Positions 1 through 11,290 of a stretch of 64,000 nt of DNA are shown here, piece by piece. Each line of letters starts with the position of its first letter. The first letter of the stretch is position 1. The notes under the pieces are model-generated. The model was given only the letters and a program-made list of their open reading frames with translations. It had not been told where the DNA came from and ran no database searches. A program made the position numbers and the translations under genes. The stretch comes from Prochilodus magdalenae (Eukaryota > Chordata > Actinopteri > Characiformes > Prochilodontidae), in contig JAMWET010006586.1 in assembly GCA_024036415.1 (NCBI GenBank), forward strand, positions 7,501 through 71,500, written 5' to 3'.

Positions 1-83
<83 letters not shown>

Positions 84-116
84 ATATATATATAATTATA
101 TATATATATATATATT

Positions 117-184
<68 letters not shown>

Positions 185-222
185 TATTTATATTATATAA
201 TATATAATATAATATTATAGTT
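1..222. repeat. (TA)n / (CA)n microsatellite at window edge
   Basis: Nearly pure TA dinucleotide repeat interrupted by a short CA run near 126-146, decaying into AT-rich sequence by about 220. The left edge is cut by the window, so the true length is unknown. Confidence 0.97.
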
Positions 223-1014
223 TCGGCCTAGTAAACACACTCAATGATACACAACCTCTACAGTGCTGGTCCTGGCTCATGTTTATGCCTTTCTTGGTCT
301 ACCACTGACTCATTAACAACCTTTCCTGGGATGAAGAAGCTGAGTTAGAGCAGGGAAGAACTGTGGAGGGCAGAGCTACTCCAGGACCAAGTCTGGGAGG
401 CACAGTAGATACAAGTGTGGTACCCTAAGATGTACACCAGGGGTCCCAAAGCCTGCTCCTGAAGCTCTACTCCCCAACAGTGCATAATCCCATCCCTGTC
501 AAAAATACCTGGATCAAACACTTAGATGATATACACTACCTCCTTGTTTAAATTAGTCATGGTAAAGCCAACCCCTGCAAGGTATAAATTCCTAAGAGCA
601 CGTGTCGGCATTCCTGGTACCTACAATCCACGCGTCACCTTTACTGCGGTTTGTCGCCCTCTTGTGAGGATAATGTCTGTGTTCAGCTAGATACTGACTC
701 TTGAAGAACATTGCTCAGAGGCATAGAGTTTATCCTGCAACAATCATGAAGGCATCCTCGGCACTTACAGCATGTACTTGTCCCTGAAGCACGTCTTGCC
801 TTCATAAGAAAACAAAGACAAGAAGTAATACAAATAAATACACCCAGATTTAAGGTTAAGTACGCCGTTTGGAGTCCTGGCCTAGGCATTTCATTTTCAT
901 TTCACGGATTTAGCCCAGACAGACCGCAATACAAATGGGGTTTGGAGAACATATTCAGACACTGATGAAGCATTTTCTCTTTTCTGTTGTGCATGTCTTG
1001 AACAATATATTCCC
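223..1014. other. Intergenic, no gene recognised
   Basis: About 0.8 kb of unique-looking sequence upstream of the first transposon relic. Only short open frames occur, without recognisable protein similarity or splice signals arranged as exons. Confidence 0.5.
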
Positions 1015-1017
1015 AGT

Positions 1018-1790
1018 CTACAGTACCAGTCAAAAGTTTAGACATCCCCAACTAGATGGATGTAGTTGGTGGTCTTAAAGACTCTAGAGTCGTACAGCTC
1101 CACCTGATGAGAGTCTGAACCAGTCCATATCCTGATACACCACATCTACTCCTGATGTACACAGTATGATACTCCTCCATATCTCCACCTCTAATGTACA
1201 CTCATCATCAAAAGAAGATTTGAAGTTTACGCTCAGCTGCACATGACATAAGCAAGGAAGGGCCTTATCGCTGTACCTTACTGCTCCAACAGCCATGATT
1301 GTGGACACTCAGCGAGCAGTGGTGCCTCCATAAGTCCTGTTAGTGCAGCACCATTGGCAGACGGTTGCAGCACGCAGGACTACATGCCCACAGACCGTTA
1401 CCACGACTGCCTTTAACACCATGTCAGCATTGCCACAGACTGTAAAGGTGTCGTACCAGACTGCCATGGAGTGACTCAGAATGACAGCGAGTCACCCTCA
1501 GTGACGAGTCTCGCTTTTGGTGTCTTGGTAAAGACAAACCACGAATCCGTGTGTGGAGGCACCGTGGTCAGCACCAAGATGAACGGTTGGTTGTCACGCG
1601 TCGCACGTCCTGAAGGCCTGGTGTCACTTCACCTCCACCCCAACGCACCATATGCAGGAGCTGTGTGAGGATATTCAAGCTGCATGGGATGGAACCTCTA
1701 CAGCTCCATGATTAGTGGTGGCATGGTGCATTAGCGAACATACTGAGAGACACTACTTCTGTATGTGTAGTTCAGTATTATCCACATCTA
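1018..1790 (+). mobile_element. Tc1-like transposon relic, copy A
   Basis: The left end has the fish Tc1-type terminal motif AGTACCAGTCAAAAGTTTAG. From about 1290 the + strand carries a decayed Tc1 transposase: a stretch resembling the paired-like HTH region, then the block that in intact members reads RVWRHRGQ (near 1545-1575), then the C-terminal block around 1650-1770. Frameshifts and stops break it throughout. The same family recurs on the - strand at 3785-4515, 10680-11290, 13940-14260 and 26165-26840, and on the + strand at 55385-55880. Confidence 0.75.
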
Positions 1791-3203
1791 TTGGTCTGTC
1801 CATCATTAATATTCAGCTCAGTGAATATTCATGATGGGCCGACCAATAGAATCACTCCAAACCTGCTTAGTAATAAACCTTGTTCTATCAGCTCCACTGC
1901 AGGGTAAGGAAGCTGGTTCGTCCTCCTGTAGAGCTCCACTCTGGAGGGTTTTAAGGTGGACTGTATAATTCCATTTTGGAGGTGTTTAAGGTGGACTGTA
2001 TAATTCCATTCTGGAGGGTTTTAAGGTGGACTGTATAATTCCATTCTGGAGGGTTTTAAGGTGGACTGTATAATTCCATTCTGGAGGGGTTTAAGGTGGA
2101 CTGTATAATTCCATTCTGGAGGGATTTAAGGTGGACTGTATAATTCCATTTTGGAGGTGTTTAAGATGGACTGTATAATTCCATTTTGGATAGTTTTAAG
2201 GTGGACTGTATGATTCCATTTTGGAGTGTTTTAAGGTAGACTGTATAATTCCATTCTGGAGGGTTTTAAGGTGGACTGTATTATTCCATTTTGGAGGTGT
2301 TTAAGATGGACTGTATTATTCCATTTTGGAGGGTTTTAAGGTGGTCTGTATAATTCCATTTTGGAGGGTTTTAAGGTGGACTGTATAATTCCATTTTGGA
2401 GGTGTTTAAGGTGGACTGTATAATTCCATAAGGGCTAGTTTATAGTTTGATGTCCTCACTTTTATATATGTACATAAGGAGAACCTGCTATGAGTAGCCG
2501 TCTCTAAACATTTGACTGCTTGTGTATATGTATATAAGTGGGTTCAGTCCAGATCAAGACAAGCATAATTATTCATGCTCTGTAGTTCTTATCCCGTATG
2601 AATGTCACATTATACAAGGTGCAAATAAAAGTGTTACTAAATTTACCACCATGCTCTGGCTTTAGACCAAATGTCAGATATGGTGCAGCTTAAATGCCTC
2701 GCAAAGTGTTAATCTCCCTTTTTAAAGGGATAATAAAAATTCTTTTAGGAAAAACATACATAAAAGCTTGGCAGGTCTTCCCTAGGATTAGTCAGAGGCT
2801 ACTTCACTCAGGTGACCTCTAATCACCATAAATTCAGGAGGCAGTGCAACACAGGGCCAACGTCCTTTAGAATGGAAGGGTGCTGCCTTCCTGTCATCAG
2901 CGTCTGGACAATCAGAGCTCACATACATTTGATTATTCCATGTTTATCTACACCAGCACTCAAAACGTTTAGAGACGGCTACTCATAGCAGGTTCTCCTT
3001 AGGGTTATCTCTAGAATAAAGTGAAGACATCAAACTTTAAATTAGCACTGATGGAATTATACAGTCCACCTTAAAACCCCCCAGAATGGACCTTTACTGG
3101 AGGATGATCCAGCTTCCTTAAGCTGCAGTGAGGTTAATATAACAAGATTGGGTTATCGGACCAGTTCTATTGGTCGGTCCATCATGAATATTCACTCAGC
3201 TGA
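1789..3203. mobile_element. Foldback (long inverted-repeat) DNA element with minisatellite arm
   Basis: The outer ends are inverted copies. The segment near 1812-1850 (TGAATATTCATGATGG then GACCAATAGA) matches the reverse complement of 3165-3203, and the match continues inward through a CACTGCAG...AAGGAAGCTGG block. A second inner inverted pair joins 2440-2505 (TAAGGAGAACCTGCTATGAG) with 2965-3035. No transposase remnant was recognised, so this looks non-autonomous. The left tip is itself a near palindrome of about 60 bp (1789-1849). The superfamily is not assigned. Confidence 0.7.
1938..2430 (+). repeat. 35-bp minisatellite
   Basis: About 14 tandem copies of a 35-bp unit of the form GGACTGTATAATTCCATT followed by CTGGAGGGTTTTAAGGT, with variants (TTGGAGGTGTTTAAG, TTGGATAGTTTTAAG). 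A single inverted copy sits at about 3050-3090 in the opposite arm of the surrounding foldback element, so the array arose by expansion of one arm. Confidence 0.93.
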
Positions 3204-3267
3204 AAGAGGAACTAGAGCTTTTACACTGTGCAGGAAAAGAGACCAAAACATTTTGCTTATATAGATA

Positions 3268-3773
3268 CAAATATTGGTAATACTGGAACTGGCGGTCCCA
3301 ACTTCCATCGCCACGTTAAATGTACACACGCCTAAACAATAGCGTCTACCAACACGAAGCTGTGATTCATGCTGAAAATTTTGTGCACCCTGACATACAT
3401 ACACAGACTATCGAAGGGGTCTGGATGCAGGCGAAAAGGAAACTCCGGTACCAAGCGGGCACAAGCCGTGCCCTGTTCCCCACCTATATCGGTGCTTTTC
3501 TTTGGCGCTACAGTCACACGGATCACACTTTTGGACAATTCCTGACTTTACTTGGTCAGCGTTATCGCATTTAACGACTTTCGCAAAATGTGCGTACTGA
3601 TGGACATTAAGCAACTTGTTTGCAACATTTGCATCATGGAGGAACTTCATTCAGCATTACGGTTTACTTGTTTATTCATCACTACTGGGGTTGTTTCTTT
3701 GTTCTTTATCTATGGGCACATGTAAGGTGCCGATTGAATTTGGGACCGCCAGTTCCAGTATTACCCAAATATT
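3268..3773 (+). mobile_element. Merlin-like (IS1016-type) DNA transposon, internally deleted
   Basis: An inverted repeat beginning GGTAATACTGGAACTGGCGG at 3276 is matched by its reverse complement ending at 3765, and similarity continues about 50 bp inward with mismatches. The element is flanked on both sides by the identical 8-bp direct repeat CAAATATT (3268-3275 and 3766-3773). The interior encodes the C-terminal end of an ISXO2/IS1595-type DDE transposase. An 8-9 bp target duplication together with this transposase fold is characteristic of the Merlin superfamily. At about 490 bp it is much shorter than an autonomous Merlin, so it is a deletion derivative. Confidence 0.8.
3320..3574 (+). 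pseudogene. Merlin-type transposase, C-terminal fragment
   Basis: An 84-codon open frame inside the element at 3276-3765. It contains a block near residues 22-66 (NFVHP, HTQTIEG, W-x-x-KRKLR, then FLWRY) that matches the end of the ISXO2-like DDE domain, where the final catalytic acidic residue is the E of the TQTIEG motif. The N-terminal half of the enzyme, with the zinc-binding region and first catalytic Asp, is missing, so the fragment cannot be active. The methionine at the start is not a natural start. Confidence 0.72.
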
Positions 3774-3784
3774 AACTCATCACC

Positions 3785-4515
3785 AAAAGAACAGCTGCAC
3801 CCAGAAGGAGGTGTGGCATTGCAGTGCTGTTGGGAAGGAAGATAAAGGTGACCAGGATCAATAACTGATGATACATTTAGACTGATATGATCAATATTTA
3901 TTGAGCTACACATACAGAAGTCTGTCTCTCAGTATGGCGTACGGCCGCCATGTTTGCTACCCCAACACGCCAGACGTCTCAGCATCATGGAGCTGTAGAG
4001 GTTCCTAATGGTGTCCTGTGATAATCCATCCCATGCAGTTTGAATATCCTCACACAGTTCGTGATATTGCAGTAGGGGTGAAGGTGGAGTGACACCAGGC
4101 CTTCTGGACGTGTGACACGTGATAACAATGCGTACATGTAGTCCTGCGTCTTGCCAACACCTGCCCATGGTGCTGGCACGAACAGGATGAGTCATGGAGG
4201 GCATCGCTGCTCGCTTAACGTCTGCCATCATGGGAGTTGGGTGAGTCAGGTTCAGCGATAAGGCCTGCCCTTGCTTACATCACATGTCAATGTCTCACAA
4301 TATCAAACCCACCCACTCACCAAGTTTCATTCCTGTCGGTTGATTGCTTCTGGGTGCAGCTATGTTTTTACTGATGGGTGTATTTTAGAGCTGGGCATAG
4401 ATCATACTGTGGTACATCAGGAGTATATCAGGTGTGTGCTGTTTCAGACTCTCCTCAGCTGGAACCCTTTAAGATCAACAACAAGATCCATTAAGCTGGG
4501 TGTGTCTAAAGTGGT
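3785..4515 (-). mobile_element. Tc1-like transposon relic, copy B
   Basis: On the - strand the sequence encodes decayed Tc1 transposase pieces: an HTH-like segment (about 4230-4140) and the C-terminal stretch (about 4090-3930) with a WDGLSQDTIRNLYSSM block like the WDNIPQATIRRLI region of Tc1 enzymes, ending in a GGRTPY-type tail. The left end at 3786-3800 and the sequence near 4350-4365 share AGCTGCACCCAGAAG in inverted orientation. A GGGTGTGTCTAAA terminus lies near 4500. It directly abuts the Merlin-like element. Confidence 0.75.
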
Positions 4516-4984
4516 AGTGTAAATCAGGAGTTATATTGATGTCAGTGTAAAGGTTATGATCATATTTGTATAATCTGGTCATTTGGTTATAAACGGTGCC
4601 CTCAGTCGTTTGGATAGCTCTTACATAAACACCGTAGGAACACTGAATAGAAACGTATCGATTGTTCTGAGACAAGAGGAGCAAAACTGATCAACAGTGC
4701 AGTGATAACGATGACGGAATTCCTCAGTCGTTTCTTTTGCCCTCCACAACGAACAAGCAGGGTCATCTTTAGTTGACAGGTCTGGATTTAAACAACAGGC
4801 TGTTCGGGAACACGAGAAGGGACAGGCTGACCTGTGCTTGTGCGGAACAGACCGGACTGAGTGGCGTCTGAAGTACAGGTGAGGATGCTTGAATTGAGGG
4901 TGGGCGATTTGCCCAAACATCTGAGGTTTGATAACATAACGCAGCAGAGGTGCCACATTTCGTCAGCTCCCCTGACCCTAGACT

Positions 4985-5670
4985 GTAGAACCACAAGGCG
5001 CTCCTAATCTTGTGGTTCTACAGGTACGGACTGTAGTCCATCTGTTTCTCTGTGTACTGTATTAGCCTGTTCTTCAATGGCCAGGACCCCCACAGGACCA
5101 CCACAGAGCAGGTATTCTGTGGGTGGTGGATCATTCTCAGCACTGCAGTGACACTGACGTGGTGGTGTGTTAGTGTGTGTGGTGCTGGTGAGTGGATCAG
5201 ACACAGCAGTGCTGCTGGAGTGTTGAGACACTGTGTCCACTCACTGTCCACTCTATTAGACACTCCTACCTTGCTGGTCCACCTTGTAGATGTACAGTCA
5301 GAGACAATAGCTCATCTGCTGCACAGTGCAGTGTTGGTTGTCCTTCAGCAGTGCCCACAGGACCCTCCCCACAGGACCCTGCTAGCTGGATAGTTTAGGT
5401 TGGTGGACGGTTCTCATTCCAGTAGTGACACTGAGGTGTCCAGCAGCACTGCTGTGCCTGATCCACTCACACCAGCACCACACACACTAACACACCACCA
5501 CCACGTCTGTGTCACTGCAGGGCTGAGAACGATCCACCACCCGCATAATACCTGCTCTGTGGTGGTCCTGATCATTGAAGAACATGGTAATACAGTATAC
5601 AGAGAAACAGATGGACTACAGTCTGTATCTATAGATCTCCTATATGGTCAGTGGAGCTGGGTGGACAATG
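4985..5670. mobile_element. Palindromic non-autonomous DNA element, copy 1
   Basis: Two long arms are reverse complements of each other: the left arm carries CCATCTGTTTCTCTGTGTAC and the right arm the mirror AGAGAAACAGATGGACTACA near 5600. They surround a central unique core of about 200 bp. No coding capacity is recognisable. The same family recurs at 16180-16435, 37972-38612, 44425-45152, 54757-55135, 58265-58420, 61020-61160, 61505-61665 and 63111-63810. Complete copies are about 650-730 bp, with termini containing GCCATAACATTAAAACCACC or its mirror. The superfamily is not assigned. Confidence 0.8.
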
Positions 5671-5879
5671 GGTGTAGACAGAGCTCCGGCCATTTCTGTG
5701 ACAAGCCTATGTATGGTTTCACAGCTGGTCCCCTCGCCTGTCCTTGCCAGCTATTTCCTACTGAACGTGCTCCATGCTGAGTACATGTGGCCCACTCTGC
5801 CTGCATGCCGTCTCGTTACATAACACCGGGCTCGGGGTTTATAATGCAGGAGCGCACACGCAGGCCTAATGCATACGAC

Positions 5880-7650
5880 TACGGTAAACACGGCGTCGCG
5901 GTGACATCCTGCCATTCACCAGCGGGATATCACACACACACTCAGTGCTCCTCCACACCTTTCCTCCTAACACGAAGGAGAAGCTGTGGTGCTAGCGGAA
6001 GCCTATATAACGTTAGCCGATGCTAGCTAGCCACAAACAAAACCCCTTCACTACGCACGCGGCTGTCCTGCGCGGGCACGGTTGTCGCCGGTTTTACGGC
6101 GGTCTCGCGGTTCATGCTTGACAGTGAAAGACACTGGGTGAATGCCTGAGTGAGTGCACGACGTCCATTCCTGACCACTGTGTCTCTTCCCTCTTTTCTG
6201 TGGAGAGGGGAGGGGGATGAGGGAGAGGAGGGGAGGGGGTTGCAGCCCGCCTCCTCCTCCTCCTCCTTCTCCTTTACCACCACCACCAAGCCAACCCCCC
6301 CTCCCCCCTCCGCTCTTCTCCTCTCCCCCTCCTCCTTCTCCTCCTCCTCCTCCTCCATCGTGAAAGCGCCCGGATGCAAAGCAGCAACAGTCAGGACAAC
6401 ATGGTCGCTTGACTGAAGGCTGCGTTTACGGGCGCGTGCTGGAATCTCAGCGGTCTCACACTAGCGCTGCCTCAGAGCAGCCAGCGGCTCCGCGTGCTCC
6501 GGGGGTTTCTGGGCCGGGCAGCCTCACTCTTCTCGGGACTACTTTCTCTCAGGCTGGTGAGTAACACGCTCCCTTTCTTTCTGGACGCTGTTTCGACTCG
6601 TCGATGTTTTAACAGCCTGTCAGATTTTTTTTGTGGGGGGGTCTTCAATGTTCGTGGCTACTACATCGTCTTCTGTGAGGACCGGACGGTTTGTTTGTTT
6701 GTTGTTGTCAGTGGTTCGGTTACGAGAGGGCAGATTTCTCAGTGTCGTTCAGCTCGAGCAGACAACGTGATTGCCGGAGGTATTTCTGAGGGGAAGCGGG
6801 ATGGTGTTAACCCGTCTGTGACTAAGACTTCCCCGTGAATCCTAACTGCGGTCGAAATAAACCGGGCTACACGGACCGTGGCTCAAAAGTAAGCTAACCG
6901 TTTCGGCTAGCTAGCTACATTTAAACTGTCCGTTTGGTACGCGTTGTGTGTGAGGGGAGAGGAGACGGGAGGGGGCGAGGCGAGTAGGGAGCGCTCACTG
7001 ATGGCTGTATGCAGAGAGAGGAGACTCAAGTCTGGGCTAGTTCGTGAAAATAGTGCTTATTTCCATGTATTTGTTGATTTATGTGTGTTAAAGCGGGTTT
7101 AACCGACCGAGGCGCCTCACATTCCTCCTCCACCTCCTCCTCCTCCTCAGTTTCCAGTATTTGTGGTGAGCGAGCGGAGCGCGTGCGTGAAATTAGCGTG
7201 CCGGGGTCACGCGACTCCCGCTCCAGTTGGACGGCACGTCTGTTACCGACATTATCCGGGGGCGGATTTTCTGGCTCCAGCTCGTTTTCTTTAACCAGGG
7301 GCTGAGAGGAAACATGCCCGCGGCTGCTGCCAAGGTTAAACGCATGAGCTGTGTTCGTGACAGGCAGGCGGACCCGTCGGTCTGTAGACGGGTGTTCCTC
7401 TGTTGACTTCCCGAGTCACAGACACCCAACAAGCCGGAGGGACTGAACGTGAACTCCTGCGCCAACACGAAGGAGCCGAGTGAGACGGAGCTGCTCCTGA
7501 GTCCCCTCCTCCTCCTCCTTCACCTCCTCTTCTTTCTCCTCCTTAGTGCTGGACACACACATACAGACTGTCATGGAAACGTGTACCAGCATGTGCCGGA
7601 CTGCCCTTTTCCTGCTGCTGCCCTGGTGCACATGTCTGAATGAGAAGCAG
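5880..7650 (+). promoter_or_regulatory. slc20a2: GC-rich promoter region of slc20a2 (probable CpG island)
   Basis: CpG dinucleotides are dense here (for example around 5885-5900, 6055-6110, 6420-6510 and 7160-7260), unlike the AT-rich flanks. A TATA-like CTATATAACG lies at 6002-6011. Long pyrimidine tracts (CTCCTCCTCC) occur at 6250-6360 and 7120-7145. A consensus donor ends a probable first exon at 6556. Assignment to slc20a2 is by position and orientation, since no other + strand gene is visible downstream before its coding exons. The exact start site cannot be read from sequence alone. Confidence 0.6.
6035..6556 (+). other. slc20a2: Probable untranslated exon 1 of slc20a2
   Basis: The sequence CAGGCTG is followed at 6557 by a strong donor GTGAGTAAC. 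It lies within GC-rich DNA and downstream of a TATA-like motif at 6002-6011. The acceptor at 31511-31513 opens a 5' UTR upstream of the ATG, so at least one upstream exon must exist, and this is the best candidate. The 5' limit is a guess from the TATA-like motif. Confidence 0.45.
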
Positions 7651-9249
7651 ACCAGGGTAGTCAGCTATTGTTTATATAGCAGGGCTTAGATAACAGCTTG
7701 GGAAGGTCCTGGCACCTACACAAAGAGGCCAACAGTCAAGTCAAATCAAAACGCCCTTATTTAGACTCTACCTGACAGCAGAATTCATGTGAAGGCGCCA
7801 CAAGCGGCTAATCTTAATTAAAGCCTTTCCCCGCTTTACATGCGTCCGGCGGTCTGCAGGGACATCCAAAAGCTTCGGACAGTAGTCCGGTCCGGGGCTG
7901 AGTTATAGGTCTAATAAGGGATGACGGAGACTTGAGTTTTCCGCAAGTGATTCATCAGGCCGTGCTCCCTGTTGCTCCTGCCCCGGCATTTTCCATAGAC
8001 TCCCACTGTGCCTCAAATGCCTCTGCTCCCACCAAAAGCCTTGTGGTAACCCGGACAACACTCGTCTCCCAGGCCGGCTTCTTCCAAAGAGGGCAGGCTG
8101 CCCGCTTCGTCCGGTCTCTCGCCACACTACAAGAACAGTAAGTCATTGATGTGTCTCAGGCATCCACGGATTCAGCTCTGTCAAGGGGGATATCAAAAAT
8201 GTGATTTCCCAGGGTTTCTATTTGATTATAGCAGTCAAATTCCATTTAATCATTTGTTTATTTATTTTATTTATATTTTTCCAGATGGCTACAATAACGT
8301 ACTTGCTTAACCGACCACACGTTCTGGATAATGATTCATAAAAATAACCCCACAAGTGAAAAATAACTTGGAAAAGAAGAGAAGGCATGACTTCAGGGCT
8401 TTCCAGTGAAGGAATTGCACATTTCTTGAAGTACACACACACACACACCAGTAGAATAGAGGTGTATTAGTTTTCCTAGGTCTATCCATTACGGTAATCC
8501 ATTTGAGGCAGGCTTTTCTTTTTTTTTTAGGATGAAGTGTTTGCGCAAGTTATGAGAAGGTAAAAGGCCTTGAGTGATTACACTGTTATTACCAGCCTCA
8601 TCTGTCAGAGATTCATTATTTACACTCTCCGGCTAATTATAACGTTCCATGTACTATTGTTCTCACGATAGCCTGAAAATTGTTTCTCAGAGAAACAGCA
8701 GTGCGGATGGGGACGACCCTACTACTCTTAAGGGTGTGACTGAACGGGTGAAGGAGATGTTTGCGTAGCAGCGTGTAACTTGTAGCTTAACTTTGTGAAG
8801 CGAGGGAGGCGGGAGAGACGGGAGAGACTAGCCCATGCTTGTTGGTTGTCAAGCCTTTTCAGGCAAACTTTATTGTCCTGTCCGTACAGGCTTGTTTTGT
8901 TCCAGAGTGGGATGACGAGGCACGTGTTCATGTGGCATGGGAAATTTTGCATTTCTGTGCTTCTATGAGGGGTGGGGTGTAGTGGATGTCTTCAGTTTGC
9001 GTGTAGGCTAAAGGACCAGCGTGCACATGTTTGTACTCCCTGGTGGTTTGGTTGAATAGGCATTCACCAAGAGACTTTGGAATAAAGAACACTGCTCTCT
9101 GCAGGCTAATAACCCATGTATTAAAATATGCCCCGGCTAGGGGCTGCCATGAATGTTGTGGTTAGGAATTTGGGCTCAGGGTGATAGGAATCTGTTTATT
9201 GTTTATATATTGTGTCCTGCTGTGTACTGTTTACATACTGTTTTGCTGT

Positions 9250-9744
9250 CCAAAGACAAACAAGTAACTCATTTAGTTACAATGTAAGTCAATGGAACCA
9301 GAGCCATTTCTGTTTCGTTCGTCATTCATTTCAGTGTGTGAAATATACGGACAGTGTAAACAGCAGCTGCTGCGTTCAAATGAAGGAGATACATGTTTTC
9401 ATTGGACAGCAATGATTGACAATTAACAAGCAGTTAGCAATATTCGGTTCCAAACACCTGTCAGATTTACCTTTTTACTATCAGTCCTCCATGTTCACTC
9501 AACTGTTTTTTCATTATACCAGTCAAACAGTGGAGTAACAGGAAGGAATTATGTTAGCACAGGGTTAAAAGAATCATAAGTGTATCAGCTGGGATGGGTG
9601 ATATGTATATTAAACTCACATTGCATTTATTGCAATGTAAGATGTATATTGTAATTTGAAAAAATATTTAGGAATTTTCACCAGATGACTTGAACATCAT
9701 TATATAAAACACATTATTCCCTGTAAAATGATTGGAAGGTAGTA

Positions 9745-9802
<58 letters not shown>
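9250..9802. repeat. Dispersed repeat with attached (TAA)n tract
   Basis: Sequence from about 9250 (near AATGTAAGTCAATGGAACCA) to the (TAA)n run at 9748-9802 is the reverse-complement counterpart of 17520-17860. Both copies include a CACCAGATGACTTGAA-type block and an ATTGGACAGC-type block, and both end in a TAA/TTA microsatellite. Related pieces occur at 18958-19150 and 40225-40300. It is probably a non-autonomous DNA element; family unknown. Confidence 0.6.
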
Positions 9803-9803
<1 letters not shown>

Positions 9804-10679
9804 TGACAACAGCAACAATAATCATAATAATGATGATAATAAAAGAACAACAACAACAGCAACAATAATGATAGTAATAATTATAATTATTAAAAAACAA
9901 TAATAAAAAATAATAATAATGATTAAAAAAAATAATTAAAAATATATTAACACTGATAATAAACAACAACAATAATAATAAATATAATAATAGTAATAAT
10001 AATCGTTTCACTTAATTTGTATTCATTGTTTTACAAACTGCACTACAGCAATCCAATTAAATAGACCTAGATATGCTCACTTTGTAATGAAGCCTAGTCG
10101 GTCAGCTTTCTCTATGCACTGACAATGTGAGTGATATGCTCAAAAAGGCTTATCATAACAATAAAGTATCACCATATTGCCCACCCCTAGTATCAGCACA
10201 TATTTGCTCAAGAAATAAATATTGGCATTGCACTGATGCTTAGAGTAGATCAGTGGTTTTCAAACCAGTCTTAAGGTTGAAGCTGACTCAGTTGGAGATG
10301 TATGATATCCCTGGCTTGGGAACCCCTGTATTAGTTAAGTGTTTAAGCCCTGGCATCAGCAGATAGGTACATGAATATATCAGATATGGGCATCATCCCA
10401 GAATTCCAGTATTGGTGTCCTCCTAGAAGGGATCTTTCGTGATGTGAACAGCCAGGCAGGAGGTTTTTATCATTTCCTCCTGCTGATCCATCTCCATCTT
10501 CACTAGACTTTGAGCTATCAGCCCTGCAGGTTTAATATGGTGATCACAGAAGATCATTTCACTGCAGCAGCCTCTGATGTGTTAAAAATGAATAGCTGTT
10601 AATGTAATAAGAATAGAATAGTTACATTCAGAAGGGAGAGTAGGGTTGTCATAAATCATAAAACAATAAAACATTAAAT

Positions 10680-11290
10680 GATGGTAAATTTAGAATGATA
10701 TGGGCAATATTTATTGAACTACACATACAGAAGTAGTGTCTCTCAGTATGGTGTCGGGCCGCCATGTTTGCTAACCCAACATGCCAGAGGTTTCTTATGG
10801 CATCCTGTGATAATCCATCCCATGCAGTTTGAATATTCTCACACAGTTCCTGGAGATGGTGCGGTAGGGGTGAAGATGGAGTGACACCAGGCCTTTTTGG
10901 GGTGTGACGAAAAAAAAAAAAGCGTGACTCAACACTGAGAATGACAGTCTGAACACGACACCGTTGCAGTCCTTGGGGACGTTGACGTGGTGTTAAGGTC
11001 AGTCGTCATAACAGTCTGAGTGCATGTAGTCCTTCGTGGTGCAGCCGTCTGCCAATGGTACTGCCACTAAAGGGATGACTCATGGAAGGCATGTCTGCTA
11101 TCGTGGTTTTTGAGTCTGTCAGGTACAGCGTTAAGGCCCGGCCTTGCTCGGGTCACATGCTTGGCTGATTGTGAAACTTCCCATGTCTCACAGTGTCAAA
11201 CCCACCCACCCAGTTTCATTCCTGTCGGTTGGTTCCTGCTGGGTGCAGCTATTTGTGCAGTTATGTTTTTTAGACGAGGAGTGTACGACT
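10680..11290 (-). mobile_element. Tc1-like transposon relic, copy C
   Basis: Same family as copies A and B. The end CAATATTTATTGAACTACAC is at about 10708-10730. Decayed transposase follows on the - strand, and the other end carries the conserved TTTCATTCCTGTCGGTTGG block near 11213-11232. A run of A residues at 10908-10922 and many frame breaks show that it is dead. Confidence 0.7.

Noticed and set aside
6023..6416. Frames of 118 and 88 codons in the promoter region
   Set aside because: Low-complexity Glu or Ser runs from CTC/GAG repeats in the GC-rich promoter region; no family features.
9668..10011. Leu/Tyr/Ile-rich frames on the - strand
   Set aside because: Translation of TAA/TAT-rich simple repeats.
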